Shown here piece by piece: positions 33,671 to 45,805 of a DNA stretch of 64,000 bases. Below the pieces are notes generated by a model, which had not been told where the DNA came from, ran no database searches, and was given only the letters and a program-made list of their open reading frames with translations. A program made the translations under genes and the position numbers. The DNA is from Lasiosphaeris hirsuta. Taxonomy: Eukaryota; Ascomycota; Sordariomycetes; Sordariales; Lasiosphaeriaceae. Location of the stretch: contig JAUKUA010000007.1 in the NCBI GenBank assembly GCA_030549175.1, positions 62,001-126,000 on the forward strand, given 5' to 3'. The first letter of the stretch is position 1. Every line of letters begins with the position of its first letter.

Positions 33671-35700
33671 CGTGACCAGAAAGGGTATGATAGTTAGGTA
33701 GCTATTGGCTTTCAGAAAGGTATATAGAGTCTGGACGGACCTCCAACACACACACGCACACACGCACGCACACATATATATATATATGTATTCGCTTTCA
33801 CACCCCGCTTATTTCCCGTATCAGTATTGTACGCACGCCCATGGCACGATGCACATGATTGGTTACTAATGTCCCATGGGAAAGGCGTGTTGCGTGGTAC
33901 CCCAATTTCGTCTACGTCGTTCCCCATGGCGAAGGGCCTCGACGCATAAAGGATGGAATCCTCGTCGGATCTATTGGTGCAGGGTTTCCTCGGCAGCAGG
34001 GTCTGCTTCACGCGCCTGGCGTTGCTACCAATCAAGCTTTTGTGGGTCATAACACGCATGTCTGCCTAGCCTCCTCTGTTAGAGGCGGAGGGTTGGGCAA
34101 GACTACAGTCTCACGTCTACCCCTCGAACTCGGTTGCCACATTACTGGATAGCTTGTGGGCTCGGGGACCAACCCCGCCCAAAGAGAGTGAAAGACCAAT
34201 CCATTAATATTTGGTTGGTAGGCTATGCTGTCCCTGCGAGAGGACAACTTTCTCACTGGTCACCCCTTGCTTGAAGATTGAGGCTGTTGAAGGCCCATGT
34301 CTCACTCTTGGCGGTAGGCCACCTTTGGTTCGGGCCATTAGGCACAGCAGATTTGATTGGGACTCCTCTTTTTCCTGCGGTCGAGAGGTGCCAGGTAGCA
34401 CGCCATGCGCGGCCGGAACCAGTAGCTAACTAACGGTACAGGCTGGACACACACACACACCAGCTATCGGGTACACGCAATACACAAGACTCGCTTGGCC
34501 ACACGCGTAAACGATACTATCTCCAGATTCACAACATGCGTAGCCAAGCTAGCGCCTGCATACTAAAACTATGCCTCGGCACGGGATTTGGCAACACAAC
34601 AGGAAGGTTGCTAAGGGTCCATAGAACGGTTGGAAGCCAGGTCCATACACACCATCAAGACTAGCCAATCCGCTAAGGAGAGCTGTCAACCAAGCAGCGG
34701 CCCAGTAGCGTCAGCCTCGGGACCGGACGGACTTGACCAGCCACTCTACGGAGCGATGCTTCAGCACCGTCCCTACTGCAGTGCGGGTACCACGAATAAG
34801 GACTCTCATAGAAGGCGCAGAGGCCTGAGACCGAAGCCCGACCTAACTGCTGACTACTAGAGTCTAGCTTTACTAGGGATAGGTGCTCGCGTTCCCACTA
34901 GGCCGGAAGTAAGGAGCAAGCACGAAGGAACCTGGTTAGCTGGATCCTAGGAAGCAGGGCGTTCAGCTGAAGTTCTTATGAAGCTGAGGGGCTAGAAATT
35001 GATACTTTAAACCCTCGTTAATTTCCACCATCTTATCGAAGGATTTGCTCTCTACCACTTTACGCTACGCCATCCATTCTCCCTCCTTTGCTCACGTCAT
35101 CCCTTTGGACTTTAGGCTTGTTATATGCAGCGTCGGTCGTCGTGTTACTTCGGAGCACATACGATTGCGCTGTTTAGGACCCTGTTGCGAGGTGGCCCTG
35201 ATTTGCTGAGTTGAACCAACAAGCACTGCCGGGGTGGTTCATACGTTGTGTAATCGATTGTGCGATCGCTTGGTTGAGTTGTCCTTCCCCCTTCATTTTG
35301 ATTTACCCCTGAAACCCAATTTCCTGTTCTTGATCAGGCTGACTCCCAAGGGTGGAACCTTGCTGAGCCTTAACCTTGAATAGTTGACCGTAGTCACACC
35401 TGATTTGGCTCGCGTTGTGTTACAGTGTGTGTAATAGGCGCTACGTCGGTGATATTAGGGCCCGTCAGATAAATAGGTGCTGATAGAAAATGCCGTCTGA
35501 CGTTGGATTTAAACCCACAACCTATAGTCAACCTTGACCAAGGAAATTCACATAAGTAGGACAATCACACACTTGTAAGCCCCACCAATTTCACACTGTC
35601 TAGAGTGCCGTACTTCTGATAATCCACGCGTAATGCCGCCCCACGACCGTGGCTGTGGCCCCATAATTGATAGGATACTGAGGAACCCAAAATTAAGGCG
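33671..35700. other. long intergenic stretch
   Basis: A CA/CG/TA microsatellite lies at about 33750-33787 just upstream of the patatin-GTPase start, and a short CA run lies at 34447-34460. No coding frame was recognised on either strand. Parts after 34860 are AT-richer and may be eroded repeats. Confidence 0.4.
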
Positions 35701-35701
35701 A

Positions 35702-36046
35702 CTAAGGACGTATCTTGGGAACGCCCGAGATAGCCACGCTTGATTTTGCCCTCGATGGGTCGCAGGCCTCGGTCATCTGCCGAGACTGCAGTCGCCTTAC
35801 GAGCATGAAACTGTTTGTTGAAGTCACCCTTCTGCGCAAATGGCCCGGTGGTGCGCCTTTTCCAAGGAGAAGCCGTACCATGCACAAGTTTCCTAAAGTT
35901 ACTGCGATGTAGAGCACGAGGTCGTCGTCTCCGAAAGTAGCGTTAATGTTCTCGCCCCTCTCTAGAATCAACTTGACGATAGCTTCATTCCCAATAGTGA
36001 TGGCTATTTCTAACACGCTCAGGGTGTCTTCACTGTCTTTATCCTA
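35702..36046 (-). pseudogene. ankyrin-repeat gene fragment
   Basis: The minus-strand frame gives two adjacent ankyrin units: LEIAITIGNEAIVKLILERG with ENINATFGDDD, then LYIAVTLGNLCMVRLLLGKG. After them the frame drifts into non-ankyrin sequence and stops. No start codon or neighbouring exon was found, so this is a remnant of a larger ankyrin protein, the kind often attached to fungal NLR-like receptors. Confidence 0.55.
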
Positions 36047-36310
36047 GTTCTATGCCCCTGCTTACACGGGGGCCATTTTTTGGGCCTTTGGTTAAAATTT
36101 CCCATCCTCGCAAAGCTATGCTGTTTAATAGGCAGATATCAGCCGAAGCTAAGCTGGGCTGATCTGGACTAATCAAAGGTAACGAAAGATCATACGACTA
36201 TGAGCATAGGTGGTCGTCGATTTTGGGGTAGTGAAACAATCTGGTCCCTTTCTGTCCCCCCTGTAGTTAGAGTAGCCAGGTAGTTAGGAGGTGGATAGGA
36301 AAGGCAGCTA

Positions 36311-37806
36311 TTATCCCCAACGGTCCACCCGGGCTTTCTCATACGCAGCCTGCGAGTAGTTCTCCCATTTGTCATGTAAGCCCCTAGGGGGCCCTCTGAC
36401 CCTGCGCGCCGTGAACTTGATGTCTCCGCCGATGCCGGTGATGTTGACCGTCCCGGCGAGCTGGTTAATGCCCTTATCGACAACTCGGATAACCCCCTTC
36501 GTCGGGGTCGGGTGGATCTCGCCCGTCTCGCTCTCCATGCTCTTCAGCCGCACGAAGAATCGGGAGGAGGATTTCCAACCGCCGCCGGCGACTGCTTTGG
36601 CCTTCTTGGCCGGTGGCGGTCTCTTACCTTTGCTGCGCGCTGTAGTCTTCCTCTTAGCACCCGTCGTCGCAGAGTGCTGACCTGAATCTCGATCATCGTC
36701 ATCATCATCGTCGTCACCATCATCATCGTCGTCGTAGTCGCCCTCGTCGGAGCTGAGATCCCTGTCACGCTTGCAGAGGGTGTCGAGGAGGCCCTCGTCG
36801 AAGCTGAGCATCATCACCCCCTGGACGACGCCGAAATCGAAGGCAGCCCTGAGCAGATTGTGCCGCGACGTGCCGCCAATGGACAGGGTCATATTCTCGG
36901 CCATGTCAGGCCACTCCTCCTCGACCTCGCCGCAGGTGACGGCATATTGCCCGTTGAGGAACGACGGCGGGAGCTCTCCGCCCTCGCTATCGTCTTCATA
37001 CTCGGCGGCGGCTTCGGCGGCTTCGGCTTTGGCCTTGGCCTTGGCTTGCTTGGCTGGTTTAGCCTTGGCTTGCCTAGCTGGTTTGGCCTGCTTCGCTTCC
37101 TGTGCGGCGTGGGCCTTGACCGCCTTGCTCACCGCGGTCTTGGTCCAGCCTAGAAAGACGATCTCCGCGCCGGTGCCAGTGCCGGATCCCGTGGTGGTGG
37201 CAGTGGCGTGGTGCAGACCACGCACGGCGTCGGCGGCCTCCCGGAGCTGGCCGGGGTCGTGGCTGGAATGGAGACGGTACGGGATGGCGACTACGGCCTT
37301 CGTCCTGGTCCGGTCGGGCGCGCCCGCGGCGTCGACAAAGTACTTCTCCATGACGTACGCCGGATGGCTAGCTAGATCCTCGGGCGTCATCTGGTCCAGC
37401 CAGGTGCGGTGCATCTCGTGACGTAGAGCCTGGATGTTGTCTGGGACCTCGTCCAGCTGGCGTCGGGTTTAACATAGGTAAGCTGCGGCGATACTCAAGA
37501 GAGGGAACTTGGAGAACTCAAGTATCTGGGAAGAGAACAACTCACCTTACCGGCCTGGAGGGCCTTCTTCAGCAGAGTGGTGCCCTGCCCGGTGAGCTCG
37601 CTCTCGTCAAACTTCACGCCGTAGTGCTGCAGCTGGGCGCGGACGAAGGTGCTATGGTTGCGCAGCACCTTGTTTGCCTCGGGCGTTAAGCGTGGCAGGA
37701 ACATGGCTCTCAACTTAGCGGCCTCGATGCGCTCCACGCGGCCATGGGCGTAGAACCGGCCGAAAGCCGTGGAAAAACCGTCTCGGGTGATCTCCGAAGA
37801 TGGCAT
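36311..37806 (-). CDS. charged, probably nuclear hypothetical protein
   Basis: Two exons (37806-37546 and 37456-36311; intron GTGAGT...CCAG) encode 468 aa. The first third is globular and unassigned (DGFSTAFGRFYAHGRVERIEA and MTPEDLASHPAYVMEKYFVD). It is followed by a Lys/Ala-rich tract (KAKPAKQAKAKAKAEAAEAA), a second globular stretch, an Asp run of the DDDDDGDDDD type, and a basic block (KRKTTARSKGKRPPPAKKAK) that looks like a nuclear localisation signal. The C-terminus (GVIRVVDKGINQLAGTVNIT) is again ordered. I recognise no family. The mix of acidic and basic tracts suggests a chromatin- or nucleic-acid-associated protein, which is inference only. The start is the first ATG in frame with the conserved-looking region. 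Confidence 0.7.
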
Positions 37807-38215
37807 CGTGGTTGCTGTCCGCTGAGTAATTAACAAGTATTCGGGCGGTTGTCCCCCAGCTTTTTTCTGATGCAGACACTCTTTCTTCCCTTTCTTCTGG
37901 GCGCGTCGCTGGAGTGACGGAAGAGCTGGGGAAAAAGAAAAAAATGCGGAGTTCATGCTGTCATCCCCTCCAATCCCTGGCGAGAGCGCTGCATCCTAAC
38001 GTGGCGTGTTCTTATTAGTGGCACGATGGACAAATCTTGTCTCTATTTACCTGGATCTCTACCTCCACACTTCTCGCCATTACTAAACCGATATAAAATA
38101 AAGCTCTCTCAAAGGGACTTATAACTGCGGGTATAGTATAACTGTTAAAATGATAGAAAGACTTTTGATGACATGCGTGGCGATTTGTAAGTGCCTGAGT
38201 AAAAGTGGCGACGGG
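37807..38215. other. intergenic
   Basis: Upstream region of the charged-protein gene. No coding frame was recognised. Confidence 0.4.
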
Positions 38216-38400
38216 TGGATCAACGAGCAGTTGTTGGAGGAGTGAATGGCCTTCCAGAAGTTGGTAGCCGCCTCCCGATAGGTAGATAACTTAGCGTGGT
38301 TCTGGCGTGGCTTACCCACCAAAAGAGGGCCAGAGATTTCTTCTGGCCAGAACCACCCACTATCGAATCCGTCACCTTCATCGTGCTGCCCATCAACAGC
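38216..38400 (+). pseudogene. truncated 5' copy of the APH-family gene at 55434
   Basis: This segment matches 55434-55625 at roughly 75-80% by eye, including GAATGGCCTTCCAGAAG, a GATAACTTAGCGTGGTTCTGG block and CCAGAACCAC. The shared protein frame (THQKRARDFFWPEPP, then SVTFIVLPIN) parallels THKRWAGDFSGPEPQ and ITFVVLPTN at the other locus. After about 38400 the similarity ends, so only the 5' edge of the gene is present. GTGGTTCTGG and CCAGAACCAC form an inverted pair within it. Confidence 0.5.
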
Positions 38401-40323
38401 AGTTCATATTGTACTGGAAATTGCGGGGGGTGTGCCGGAAGTATGGCATCTACTGTAGCTTGTACTCATGACGGTGTGCATCTCCGTCCCAAGACTATCT
38501 GTCCTTGTCTTTGAAAGGTCCTGTGTTTCAGTTAAGGATTATTGGACAAGCTGACGTAACTCGTCTCATGGTGGCCATCCTTCATAACCCTTTAGGAGTC
38601 ATACATTGCTACCAATATGCCTCGCTCAAACTTCCCATCCAGGTTTGTATCTGTCATCGAGCACGTCCCGGTTGTACTACGGAACAATCCGCTCGCTAAC
38701 CCTCTCGAGGTAAACCAACTGTGCTTACCTACCTTGAAGGACTACTAGGGAGGGTGAGATAGGTACCAAGGCAAGTCACCTATCTTTGAAGTGCCCAATT
38801 GAACTCATGTTCAGCTTGGTATCAACCAAGTGCCGTGTCACTCACTGCAAATACCCCGGGTTGGGTATGGGTACCTTGCCTTGCCATGCGGTAGTGTTTG
38901 ACTCGGCAGCCCCGAACATACCAGGGGATTTTCATGCGTAAACATGTTCGTCCAATGTCAAGTGATCGCCAAACAATTGGTTGAGTAACATATCACCAGG
39001 CCTGACTGACTGCGATGTGCATGACTGACTGCGATGTGCATACCTGACTGTGATGTGCATGACTGCCTTTGATGGATCGAGTTAGCGTGTGGCATTGCGA
39101 GCCAGGGGCTCATCTTTTCAGGCCCATGATCTTTTAGATTCTGGAGAACGTCTCGAGGAAGACACCGAGAAAGATCCAGGCTGGCAGTCAATTCAATCAA
39201 AATCCCCGAGCTAGGAGCATGAGTTTGGCCCCCCTTGATTACTCGATATGGAAGGTTGCAACACAGCCGTTTAGGACTTTCCCCAAGATCGACATGTGAC
39301 TGCCCTCCCACTTGGAGACGGCGCTCCCGCGAGATCGTCGTCATGCCGCCCCCCCATTTCCGGGCATCTTTACCCCTATTGACTCGGCCCGATCATAAAG
39401 TCTTATCGTGATGACAGCGGATGATGCTGCCGCTGCTGGGACCACGCGATCGGTAGCAGCATCAGGCTGCCATCGCCGACGGCGACCTACTCGGCCATGA
39501 TACCAGCCAGAGGTGCAGTTGGTGTCTGTGCGGCAGCACGCCGATACCCCCCCCCCCCCCCCCTCCTTCCCCCCCGCTGTGTCTCACGTTGAGTATCAGG
39601 GTTTTGGGGCTGAGGAATGGCAGTTTGGGGGAGGCAAGGTGGCCGGCGTGCTGGCTGCAGCACACGGGACTGCCCGGGGGCCCGTAGTCCGGGGTACTTC
39701 GGCGCAAATGGTTTGGGCCCTCCAATCGTGGGCGAGCGCTGGTGTTTAGGGCCGACCCGGATCTCTTGGCGGAGCTGCTGCACCGTTGCAGTGGCTGAAT
39801 CAAGTCTGCCCTGGCGACCCCTCCCCTTTTACCACATGAAACGGCTGAAGGAATCTTGGCGAATCCTGCTCTCGAGTTGCGCCAAGAAGGCCAAAAGGGG
39901 GGAGTAGGGTTAAGCTTATTTGGATGACGCGACCAATGGTAGTCGTTCAGGGGGGCGCAACTCTCGTGTCCGTCAACCAACCGCGCATCGTGTGTTGGTC
40001 TGGGCTGAGGTGCAAGACCAAAAGCAAGAGTTTGGCTATGGGAGCGTAGACCTGTCTCGAGAAATTGTCTGCCTGGACTGGAATATCACCGCGAGAAGGC
40101 TCTGGCTAAAAGGGAGTATTTCGAAATCGCATTTGAAGACCGCATCACCACCACTTCATATCACTCTTTTTTTGTCGGCCATGGAGGAACAGTACTCGAA
40201 TCTCTTCCTAGACTGAGCCATTCGCTGGATCGCATCATTCATTTTTTCAAGTTGATCATCAGCATCAGCCACTCGTTCATCACATTCACTTTTCGCCCTT
40301 TTTATTCATTCTTTTCAATCGCA
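38401..40323. other. intergenic with small repeats
   Basis: Contains a 19-bp tandem repeat (39003-39059) and a 17-nt C run (39547-39563). Frames at 39462-39980 on both strands are biased by the C run and show no domain. The last part is the promoter side of the secreted repeat protein at 40324. Confidence 0.4.
39003..39059. repeat. three tandem 19-bp units
   Basis: Units 39003-39021 and 39022-39040 are identical (TGACTGACTGCGATGTGCA). The third, 39041-39059, differs at three positions (TACCTGACTGTGATGTGCA). It is a small minisatellite in non-coding DNA. Confidence 0.85.
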
Positions 40324-42195
40324 ATGGCTCGCCAAGTTGCATGGGCCGCGGCCCTGTTGCACATTGCCTCGGTGGGCGCCGGTGTCGTCCCAGAGTCTCT
40401 CATTTCCGTCCGGAACGCCGACGGCGTCGTCGCCTCGGATCCCATCATCACCATCTCGGAGCCCCTCATCATGACACCGGTCCCCAGCTTCCGCCACGGC
40501 AACACGAAGCGCGACCGGCGCGCGGCCCTCAGTCTCAGGGACGCCGAGACTTTCGTCTGGAGCGCCACCGACGGCACCGTGGCCGAGTTTACCGTGGAGA
40601 CGCCGGGTGACAAGGAGAACATTGTCAACCTGGAGTTGATCGACGACATGGTCACGGGCGTGCAGTGCCCCGCCGGTGGGGACACGGGCGCCGGCGAGCT
40701 CAGGATCACCTTCACCGAGGAGGCCGACTACGACGACGCCGAGGACATCTGGCAGTGGGTCAGCAAGGACGTCGACAACCGTTTCCTGCTCGTCGTGGGT
40801 GCTGGTGTCTGCGGCTTCAACACCGACCGTGTTGTTTACACTGTCACGGATCTCATCTACAACGACGAGGCCGAGACGGCCGTGCTTGACGTCCAACAGA
40901 CCACGTGGAAGGAGGCCGCCCACACCTACGACCTCACCGTCGGCAAGGTCCCCGCGCCGACCCGGCGGGGCCTCCCGCGGTCCCGCTCCCGCCGCGGCAT
41001 CTTTGACGACATCGGCGACGCCTTCAGCGACGCGGCTGACGCCGTCGGCGATGTGGTCGACACGGTAGTCGACGGGGTGACAGACGCGGCCAACACGGTC
41101 ATCGACGGCGTCACCGACGCAGCTGGGGCGGTAGTCGACGGAGTCACGGACGCGGTGGAAGCCGTGACGAGCCAGGAGTTGAACCCCGACTTCTCCATCC
41201 CCTTCACCAGCGACTTCTCGGGCAAGAGCCTGACGTTCGCCCAGGACAAGCTCACCGTCAGCGCCGTGTGCATCGAGTGCCGCACCACGGGCTCGTTCGA
41301 CATCCGCGGCCGCTTCCGCATGGAGCTGTTCATCATGAAGGAGGCCTGGGTCGAGGCGTCGACCGCGGGCATCCTGGCCAAGGCGTCCGTCGGGCTGACT
41401 GTCAAGACGACGCTGACGGCAAAGCTGGCTGAGAAGAGCGTGGATATCTTCAAGTTCTCGCCCGGCGGCGTGTCGATCCCTGGGTTGTTGACTATCGGCC
41501 CCACGGTCGGTGTCAGGCTGGGGGCGGAGATTCAGGAGGTTGCCGGCGGTATTGCTACCGTGTTTGGGGGGAATGCGACCATCCCGCCTTCGACGGCGAG
41601 GTTGGATTTTTTGAGCGAGGATAAGACCACGTCGACGGGGTGGAAGCCGACTTTCCAGGCCGATCCTTTCAAGGCCGATCAGTTCATTGAGATGTCGGCG
41701 GCCGTGTTTCTCAGGGCCGCCATTGGTTTGGAAATCAGTGCAGTTGGTGAGTGGCTCGACTATGTACTCCTTCGACGGCTTTGAGTGGTAACTGACTGGA
41801 CGGTGCAGAGACGGGATTCTCTGCCGAGCTGACGGCGGATATCCCCCAACTTCGCGGCTCACTGAGGGCTATCAACTGTATGTGCCCGCCATTTTTTGGT
41901 GCGAATTCATGAACTGACAATATCCTCCAGCCTTGAGTTGCACGGCCTGCGGCGACAGCGAAAACGGTCTAAAGGGCAGCCTCACTCTTGGAACCGTCAT
42001 GGCTGTGAGTCTCAACAAGAAGATTTTGGGCAGCGGCAGTCCGCTTTGGAGTTTGACTTTGGCTGTGAGTTGCTTCCCGACCAAGGACTCGTGCACAGTT
42101 GCTGACTATCTGCACAGGATGCCAAAACACCGGAAATCGCTGGATTCTGCAAAAAGTTCGGATTGCAGGGCGCCGAGTGCCTGGCAAAGCCGTAG
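40324..42195 (+). CDS. secreted protein with amphipathic DGVTDA repeats
   Basis: Four exons (40324-41746, 41809-41877, 41931-42064, 42118-42195) give 567 aa. A signal peptide (MARQVAWAAALLHIASVGAG) leads into a beta-rich N-terminal region (about 60-205: FVWSATDGTVAEFTV, VVYTVTDLIYNDE) like those of DUF7029-type fungal secreted proteins. A probable Kex2-like cleavage zone (RRGLPRSRSRR) is followed by four to five copies of an 11-residue amphipathic unit (V-DGVTDAAN-VI) and then a second beta-rich region. The C-terminus carries paired cysteines (SCTACGDSE, FCKKFGLQGAEC). It is extracellular and non-catalytic as far as can be seen. The upstream in-frame extension to 40252 is ignored because it would bury the signal peptide. 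Confidence 0.8.
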
Positions 42196-43277
42196 TAACG
42201 AAACAAGCCGAGGGCTTTGTGTCGTCGGAATACCGTGTACTATTAGCAGGTCTTTAATGGTAATGGTCCAACCTATCCTAGAGAATAGGACTTCCTATGA
42301 TGTCACGGGTTGCACTGCATTCTACTATGTGAACTTGAAGACGTTGATCAAGAGAAAGAAAGGGGGGAAAGAGGCACCGGGCTGACTTGTCTTGTGGTTT
42401 ATTTGAAGAACGGAAGACTCGACATCAGTAGAAACCCCGATTACGTCCAAAGATGAAAGAAAACTGACATCAAAGTGGAGTGAATCCTGTAATTCTATTT
42501 TCCCAATAGTAGCCACGCACGAGGGGAACCATCCTAAAGAAAATACCGCTTTTTGTTCTAACTAGTCTTTACGAGCTTCTTTAGCCTCCTTTTCTAGGCT
42601 ATATTAAAGGCCCCCTTTCCGTCGGCTGTCATTACTTTTACCATTAGGCCCCTAAGGTAACTATCTTTTATATTATAGATAATACTTATTAAATGGTTTA
42701 TCATTGAGCGTTATAATACCCCGCTTATATACCACAGATAAATATGACTCCTTTATGAGGCTAAGACTCCTACTATCTTAAGTCTCGGTACATCCTTAGC
42801 TTGAGAAATGCATGGCGTAAATATGGAAAGTAGGTAAACGGGTGAATGAAACGGAGGACCCTATATTTCTCCACAGAGTGGCTACACAAACTGCAATGCG
42901 GCAGCGATCCCTACGAGCATGGACGTTGAACAAGTCGAAGCAGCTGAAAAGCGGCAGAGGAAATATAGGAAAGTAAAGCACCTACCTTTTGATCGGCCAA
43001 TTCCAGACATCCTTGGCTAAGGAGAGCGGCTTACCGAAAGCGGTAGTGGACTAGCTGCTCACACTAGGAGAAAACCATGCCCAAAATCCCCTCACCTTGT
43101 CGCCAGGGACTCGTATGCATGTACATACATGTGTAACACGAAATTTGACACTGCTAGGCTTCCCCACATCCCCTACCCACTCGACTCGGTATCTCAAACA
43201 TTCGTCCCGACTCCTCTCAGGAGCACTGGATCGAACTATTCCGTTTTCATCCCAACTCCCCACCTCTCTCTCTCACG
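42196..43277. other. intergenic, TA-rich core
   Basis: 42540-42790 is TA-rich and resembles eroded repeat DNA. The part from 43090 on is the promoter and leader of the LaeA-like gene. No other gene was seen. Confidence 0.4.
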
Positions 43278-44386
43278 ATGGCACAGACTACCCCGCTCGA
43301 AAACCCCGCGCCTCTCGAGGTTGACGATAACGCCGATGCCGGATCGCTGTTGGACGATGGTATGAGTTCCACGGCATCAATCACTTCCAGCATCATCCAA
43401 TACCGACGAGAGAACGGGCGGACCTACCACGCCTACAAGGACGGCAAATATGTCATGCCCAACGACGAGCAGGAGCAGGACCGGCTCGACCTCCAACACA
43501 ACCTCTTCCTCCTGACCTTCAACAACAGCCTCTACCTCTCCCCCGCGGGCCGCGACGGGCAGCCGCCGCTGCGCCACGTCCTCGACGTCGGCACGGGGAC
43601 GGGCATTTGGGCGACCGACTTCGCCGACGAGTTCCCGGAGGCCCAGGTGACGGGCGTCGACCTCAGCCCGATCCAGCCGGGCTTCACCCCTCCCAACGTC
43701 ACCTTTGAGATTGCCGATGTCGAAGACGCCTGGACCTTTGGCGTCAAGTTTGACTTTATCTACAGCCGCATGATGACGGCGTCGCTGGCCGACTGGCCGG
43801 CCTTCTTCAAGACCTCGTTCGAGAACCTCGCGCCCGGCGGCTGGATTGAGCTGGCCGACATTGCCCCCATCACGAGCGACGACGGGACCCTGACCGAGGA
43901 CTCGGCGACGTTCCAGTGGGTTTCGACGCTGCTGGGGGGGACCAAGTTGATTAACCGGCCTTTTGACGGTGCTGTCAAGTACAAGGCGCAGTTGGGGGCG
44001 CAGGGGTTTGAGAATGTTTGCCACGTTCTGTACAAATGGCCGCAGAATACCTGGCCAAAGGACGCCAAGTATAAAGAACTCGGTATGTGAACTGGATTCT
44101 CATGGCCCAACCCAGTTCTTAGCGCTGACACTACCAGGTGCGATGACTCTGGAGAATATCACTTCCGGGTTACACGGCCTGAGTGCCGGCGTGTACCTCC
44201 GTATTCTCGGTTGGAGCCCCGAAGATCTGGATGTATTACTTGAAAAAGTAAAGATGGAGTTGAAGGATACAAAGATACATTCGTACTGGCCAATGTAAGT
44301 CCGAGTTCACCCACGGTCTCGGTCTCGTTACATCATGCTAACACAGCTGTAGCTATGTGACTTACGGACAGAAACCCAAAGAATAG
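43278..44386 (+). CDS. LaeA-like SAM-dependent methyltransferase
   Basis: Three exons (43278-44082, 44138-44294, 44353-44386) encode 331 aa. It is a class I methyltransferase of the LaeA-like group common near fungal secondary-metabolism genes. It has Y...NGRTYHAYKDGKYVMPND near residue 45-63, motif I DVGTGTGIWA (103-112), GVDLSPIQP (126-134), NVTFEIADVED (140-150) and a WP-rich C-terminus. For the last intron, the acceptor CTGTAG was chosen over the nearer ACAG, because ACAG lies only a few nucleotides after the branch site and CTGTAG gives the family-like ending YWPIYVTYGQKPKE. The substrate cannot be told from sequence. Conservation of the SAM site suggests an active enzyme. No biosynthetic core enzyme lies next to it. 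Confidence 0.9.
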
Positions 44387-44575
44387 CAAGTATTACACCC
44401 CCTGTGTCAAAACTGTGCTGAGAGCTACAGTTGTTATCATGGCGATATTCCTTTTTAGATACTAGTAATGATTAGATCCTAGCAAGCTCTCAAAAGGACC
44501 TATAACCGTGCATTCGCCTCGCTCCTGACCACTCTACCCCAGCCCTGCTCTGACACCACCCCGAGCCAATCTCCC

Positions 44576-45318
44576 TCAAAGATCCGCAATCGAGTTCCCA
44601 TACGAATGAATCTATCACACAATTAGCAAACCTCCCACCCACACAGCCCAGACTTGGAACTACTCACTGTATGATCAAAACACCCAGCCGGCGTATCATA
44701 CAGAAACGCACCCGTATTGACAAAGACTTCCTCGCCCTCACAAACCAACCACGCCGCCAAATTCGGCCTCGCAATATCCGCCACGCTCCAGATAAGTGTA
44801 TCCCCCTGAAACGCAAACGTGCCATACGCATTCTTGGTCGCCACAAACTTGGTCCACAGCTTCCGCTGCGTCTTGACCGCCGGGTTCTCCACGTTCATGT
44901 ACAGCAGCGCGGCCTCGAACCGGTTGTACACGAGCTGGCCGGCTACCACGTTGAACTACCCCGCGCCAGTGTTGGCTGCGATCAGGACAGCGGGAGGGAT
45001 CCCCGTCGGCGCGGCTTGCAGGTAGCTGCGGTAGTTGGGGGTGGCCACGGCGCGGATCCAGAGCCAGCCCGGCTCGAGGCTTGTTGGGGTCAGGGCGCCG
45101 GTGGTGGTGCCGGGCGCACCGGGGGAGGTCATCGTCGTGGCTAGGGTGGTGGGGATGACTGTGGCGAGGGGGGGTTCTTTCTCACTTGTATGTCGTGCAG
45201 GCGTACCCGGAACCGCAGGCGCTGTGTATCCGATACCACCGCATTGTGCGTAGGTACTAGCGGTTGTTTGGGCAGCAGCCGCGGCCGCGGAAACGGGGAG
45301 AGCAGAGACGGCACGCAT
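44576..45318 (-). pseudogene. secreted CBM1 protein gene, broken
   Basis: From the ATG at 45318 the frame reads a weak signal-like Ala-rich start and YAQCGGIGYTA, the beginning of a cellulose-binding CBM1. The frame then shifts: the rest of the CBM1 pattern (ACGSGYACTTYK) lies in another frame, and its last cysteines are missing. A Thr-rich linker, WIRAVATPNYRSYLQA and GIPPAVLIAANTGAG follow, and then TAG at 44958-44956 where CAG (Gln) is expected. The sequence continues in frame (FNVVAGQLVYNR, YGTFAFQGDTLIW, AAWLVC, YDTPAGCFDHT) and, after an intron (GTGAGT...GATAG), ends IHSYGNSIADL. The downstream domain accompanies CBM1 in several fungal secreted proteins of unclear activity. A frameshift and a nonsense change make it non-functional. 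Confidence 0.7.
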
Positions 45319-45504
45319 GGTGGGGTGCTTGAAGTGAATCGAGCTGAGATGGACAGATCTAAACCAGGGCACTCAACTCCTAATAGCAGAGGATGGCAGC
45401 TTTATGTGCTATAGCAGCGCGAATGTAGAACACGGAACAGCCCGATAAATTCTTAGCGCGAATACATCGGATTCTTCGGTCCCAGCGACTGCAACTGGCC
45501 GAGT

Positions 45505-45640
45505 CTAGACTCCCCCGCCTTTCCGGGGTGTTGGGTTTACTGCAACCCAGTTTTTGGGCCTGTACGGGCGACGAAAGCCGGTACCGTTGCATTGGGCATA
45601 TTGAGTTGTACTGAAACCGGGAAACGGTAGTCGACCCGTT
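45505..45640 (-). pseudogene. possible second CBM1 start relic
   Basis: A short minus-strand frame contains STTQYAQCNGTGFRRPY, which matches the first half of a CBM1 (QYAQCGGIGF) and then loses the pattern. It lies just upstream of the broken CBM1 gene and may be a duplicate of its 5' part. The evidence is only about 12 residues. Confidence 0.25.
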
Positions 45641-45805
45641 CCGTCAATATGCGGAGCTGAAGTTCCGTGGTGTAGCATTCTCGGGCCGGCCAAGCAAGCC
45701 CACGACCATGTATTCTTTCCGGACTAGGATATTGTGGAGAATCAAAAATAGTTCTAGTAGATCAGCCATCAATCATCACCGCATGTATACGTAAAACACA
45801 ATAGA

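Noticed and set aside
39462..39980. Minus-strand frame of 172 codons across the C run
   Set aside because: Glycine run from the homopolymer, with no conserved features, start context or introns.
40315..41862. Long antisense frame (515 codons) over the secreted repeat protein
   Set aside because: Shadow of GC-biased third positions. It lacks domain features and ignores the splice sites, whereas the plus strand has a signal peptide and consistent introns.
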